DNA of 64,000 nt, from NCBI GenBank assembly GCA_022264855.1, contig JABYQU010000027.1, positions 411,455-475,454 of the forward strand. The letters run 5' to 3'. The notes under the pieces were generated by a model, which saw nothing but the letters and a program-made list of their open reading frames with translations, was not told the DNA's origin and did no database searches. The position numbers were made by a program, and so were the translations under genes. Shown here in pieces: positions 62,668 to 64,000 of the stretch (the stretch's first letter is position 1; each line of letters opens with the position of its first letter). Source of the stretch: Lenzites betulinus (taxonomy: Eukaryota > Basidiomycota > Agaricomycetes > Polyporales > Polyporaceae).

Positions 62668-64000
62668 CGTGTAAGGAGCGTGTATCCTGCGCTCCTACAG
62701 GATCCTTTAGTTGTGCGAAACGCACAACTAAAATATACGGAATCGGACCATACGTACACGCGCGCATATTAGCGCGCGGATAGCCGCATGTATGTAATGC
62801 CACCGCGTACGGTGTCCCGAGTATTCGGAACTCGGGCGCCTGGTGGAGGGTAAGTCCTTACTACCCTCCACCATCCCTACGAGTACGCCGAGCCCAAATA
62901 CGAGCCCGGACCAGAGTACCCAAGGGATAGGAGCCCAGTAAGGCACCTACCCCGTCATTCTTACACTTTTTTACTCTCCGTGATACTTACACGCCCATAT
63001 TTGGGGCTCGACGTTACCACGTCATCAATCATCAACAACATCTGCCATAAACAACTCGACATCCTTCCAAATGGAAGAATCCGCGCCAGGTTCCGGAAGC
63101 AAGCGGCCGAGTAGGCCTAATTCCCCCCCGCGAGCTTCTTCCCTCCCGCCACGCACTGATATCGGTGCTGGCGTGCCACGTCGCAACACCCCCCCGTGCC
63201 AGTGTACTCACACCCGCATGCGGGCGCGCGACGGACTCGGAACGTAACTTCGCGTTCCGAGAATGTAAACGTGCCGGTCGAGACGACCGTACGCCCCGCA
63301 GCGAACGTTTCTCGTGCGCCGTCAAGAGCTCACTCGCATACGAGTGTTATGCCCCCTCCAGCGACTCGGACAGGCCCGCCGTCTATGCGCGCGGATTCCC
63401 CGTCGTTGGAATACGTCAGCCAACCACGTAGTATCGTGGTTGGCTCAGTACGAGGCCCGGAATCGCCGCGGCCAGCGGCGAGTCAATTGCCGAGGTCAGC
63501 AAGTAGGAGTTCCCAGCTGTCGCTAGACTCGAAAGGTCTAGCGAAGGTCAGCAAACGGTGGCAAGGCGTTCGCGACCGACATCGTCGCGACTCCCTTGCC
63601 CCATCAACCTCGCTCGAGCTGCTCAGCGCACTGCAGCGGTCTGCAACCCGGTTCCGCGAATTACGGAACCAGATATTGGACGCAGAAGACGAGCTGGCTG
63701 GCCACATTACAGGCCTGACCATATTACATGGATCCGACGGGCATGGACCGAATAGGTCCGAAATGGACAGCGATGTCGAGCTGCCAGCAGGCGAAGCTGC
63801 TGGCGACGAACACGAGGTCGAAGACGAGCTACTCGGATACGAGTCAGCCCCAGATCTCGAGGCGGAAATGGACGAACAGCGTCGCTGGGAAGCCAGCCGG
63901 CGCGAACGACTGAAGAAGGCTGGACTCAGTGAATCCGACATAGAACGTAGACGTTTGCAGCCGGCGTTTGAGTCGACACCGAGACCTATCGGTCAAGGCA
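62668..64000 (+). mobile_element. 5' part of a probable retroelement or other mobile element, cut by the window end
   Basis: A leader (62.67-63.07 kb) full of perfect hairpins is followed by an ATG at 63071 and open frames reaching the window end. The leader hairpins have 12-bp arms at 62706-62732, 7-bp at 62759-62778, 7-bp at 62816-62836 and 12-bp at 62841-62873. The texture is like an LTR plus leader, but no second LTR, primer-binding site, reverse transcriptase or transposase is inside the window, so the class is open. Confidence 0.4.
63071..64000 (+). CDS. Gag-like charged protein of the element, frameshifted and 3' partial
   Basis: From ATG 63071 a Pro/Ser/Arg-rich frame runs 58 codons to a stop at 63247. 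A second frame is open from 63160 to the end of the window (280 codons), beginning Pro/Val/Thr-rich. It turns into predicted coiled coil with many charges (LELLSALQRSATRFRELRNQ, later EAEMDEQRRWEASRRERLKK). The two frames overlap around a run of seven C at 63189-63195, so a frameshift (mutation, sequencing error or programmed) probably joins them. Composition suggests a structural Gag-like protein, but no zinc knuckle or protease is visible. Numerous perfect hairpins lie inside the frame (63236-63261, 63418-63445 and others). Confidence 0.4.

Noticed and set aside
63483..63941. Minus-strand Ser-rich open frame of 152 codons at the right end
   Set aside because: It is the antisense shadow of the plus-strand charged frame; the plus strand has the ATG, leader and coiled-coil composition.

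Overview
The window looks like nuclear DNA of a filamentous basidiomycete (Agaricomycetes; a wood or litter decayer is plausible). The evidence is GC-rich sequence, genes split by many 50-70 bp GT-AG introns with exons down to 6 nt, and protein families typical of that group: a DUF6533 membrane protein, GH115 alpha-glucuronidase, secreted GH16 and GH18 enzymes, a Zn2Cys6 regulator and an Ish1/Msc1-type protein. Species cannot be named from the sequence. I built every gene model by hand from splice signals and protein similarity. All twelve complete spliced models add up to a whole number of codons.

The left half (1-42 kb) is gene-rich. In order: the 3' part of a Ubp6/USP14 deubiquitinase (+); a secreted GH18 protein (+, 3336-4460); a gene-poor stretch with a TATA-driven exon remnant running into a hairpin-rich island (6.3-7.1 kb); an Ish1-repeat protein (-); a GPI-anchored GH16 glucanase (-); an ORF-poor gap; an MFSD1-like transporter (+); an Lhs1/HYOU1-type ER Hsp70 ending in HDEL (-), divergent from a CHO2-type phosphatidylethanolamine methyltransferase (+); a DUF6533 protein (-); a SUR2-type sphinganine C4-hydroxylase (-); a gap with a broken membrane-protein gene and a 41-bp near-perfect palindrome; a GH115 alpha-glucuronidase (+, 22 exons); and ornithine aminotransferase (+).

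The right half (42-64 kb) is gene-poor and repeat-rich. It holds a 72-residue protein that is almost only a Zn2Cys6 DNA-binding domain, two basidiomycete membrane proteins of unknown role, a diverged 0.5-0.7 kb direct duplication (48.28 and 50.23 kb), a satellite array of about 17 units of about 163 bp with a trimeric higher-order repeat of about 500 bp (58.9-61.7 kb), and at the right edge the 5' part of a probable mobile element whose leader and open frame are studded with perfect short hairpins.

Functionally, GH16, GH18 and GH115 serve cell-wall or plant-wall polysaccharide turnover. HYOU1/Lhs1, CHO2 and SUR2 are all ER functions (folding, phosphatidylcholine, phytoceramide). The 786-bp HYOU1-CHO2 divergent promoter carries ACGTG cores like the unfolded-protein-response element. 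The most unusual items are the hairpin-packed DNA at both ends of the window, the higher-order satellite and the mini Zn2Cys6 protein.
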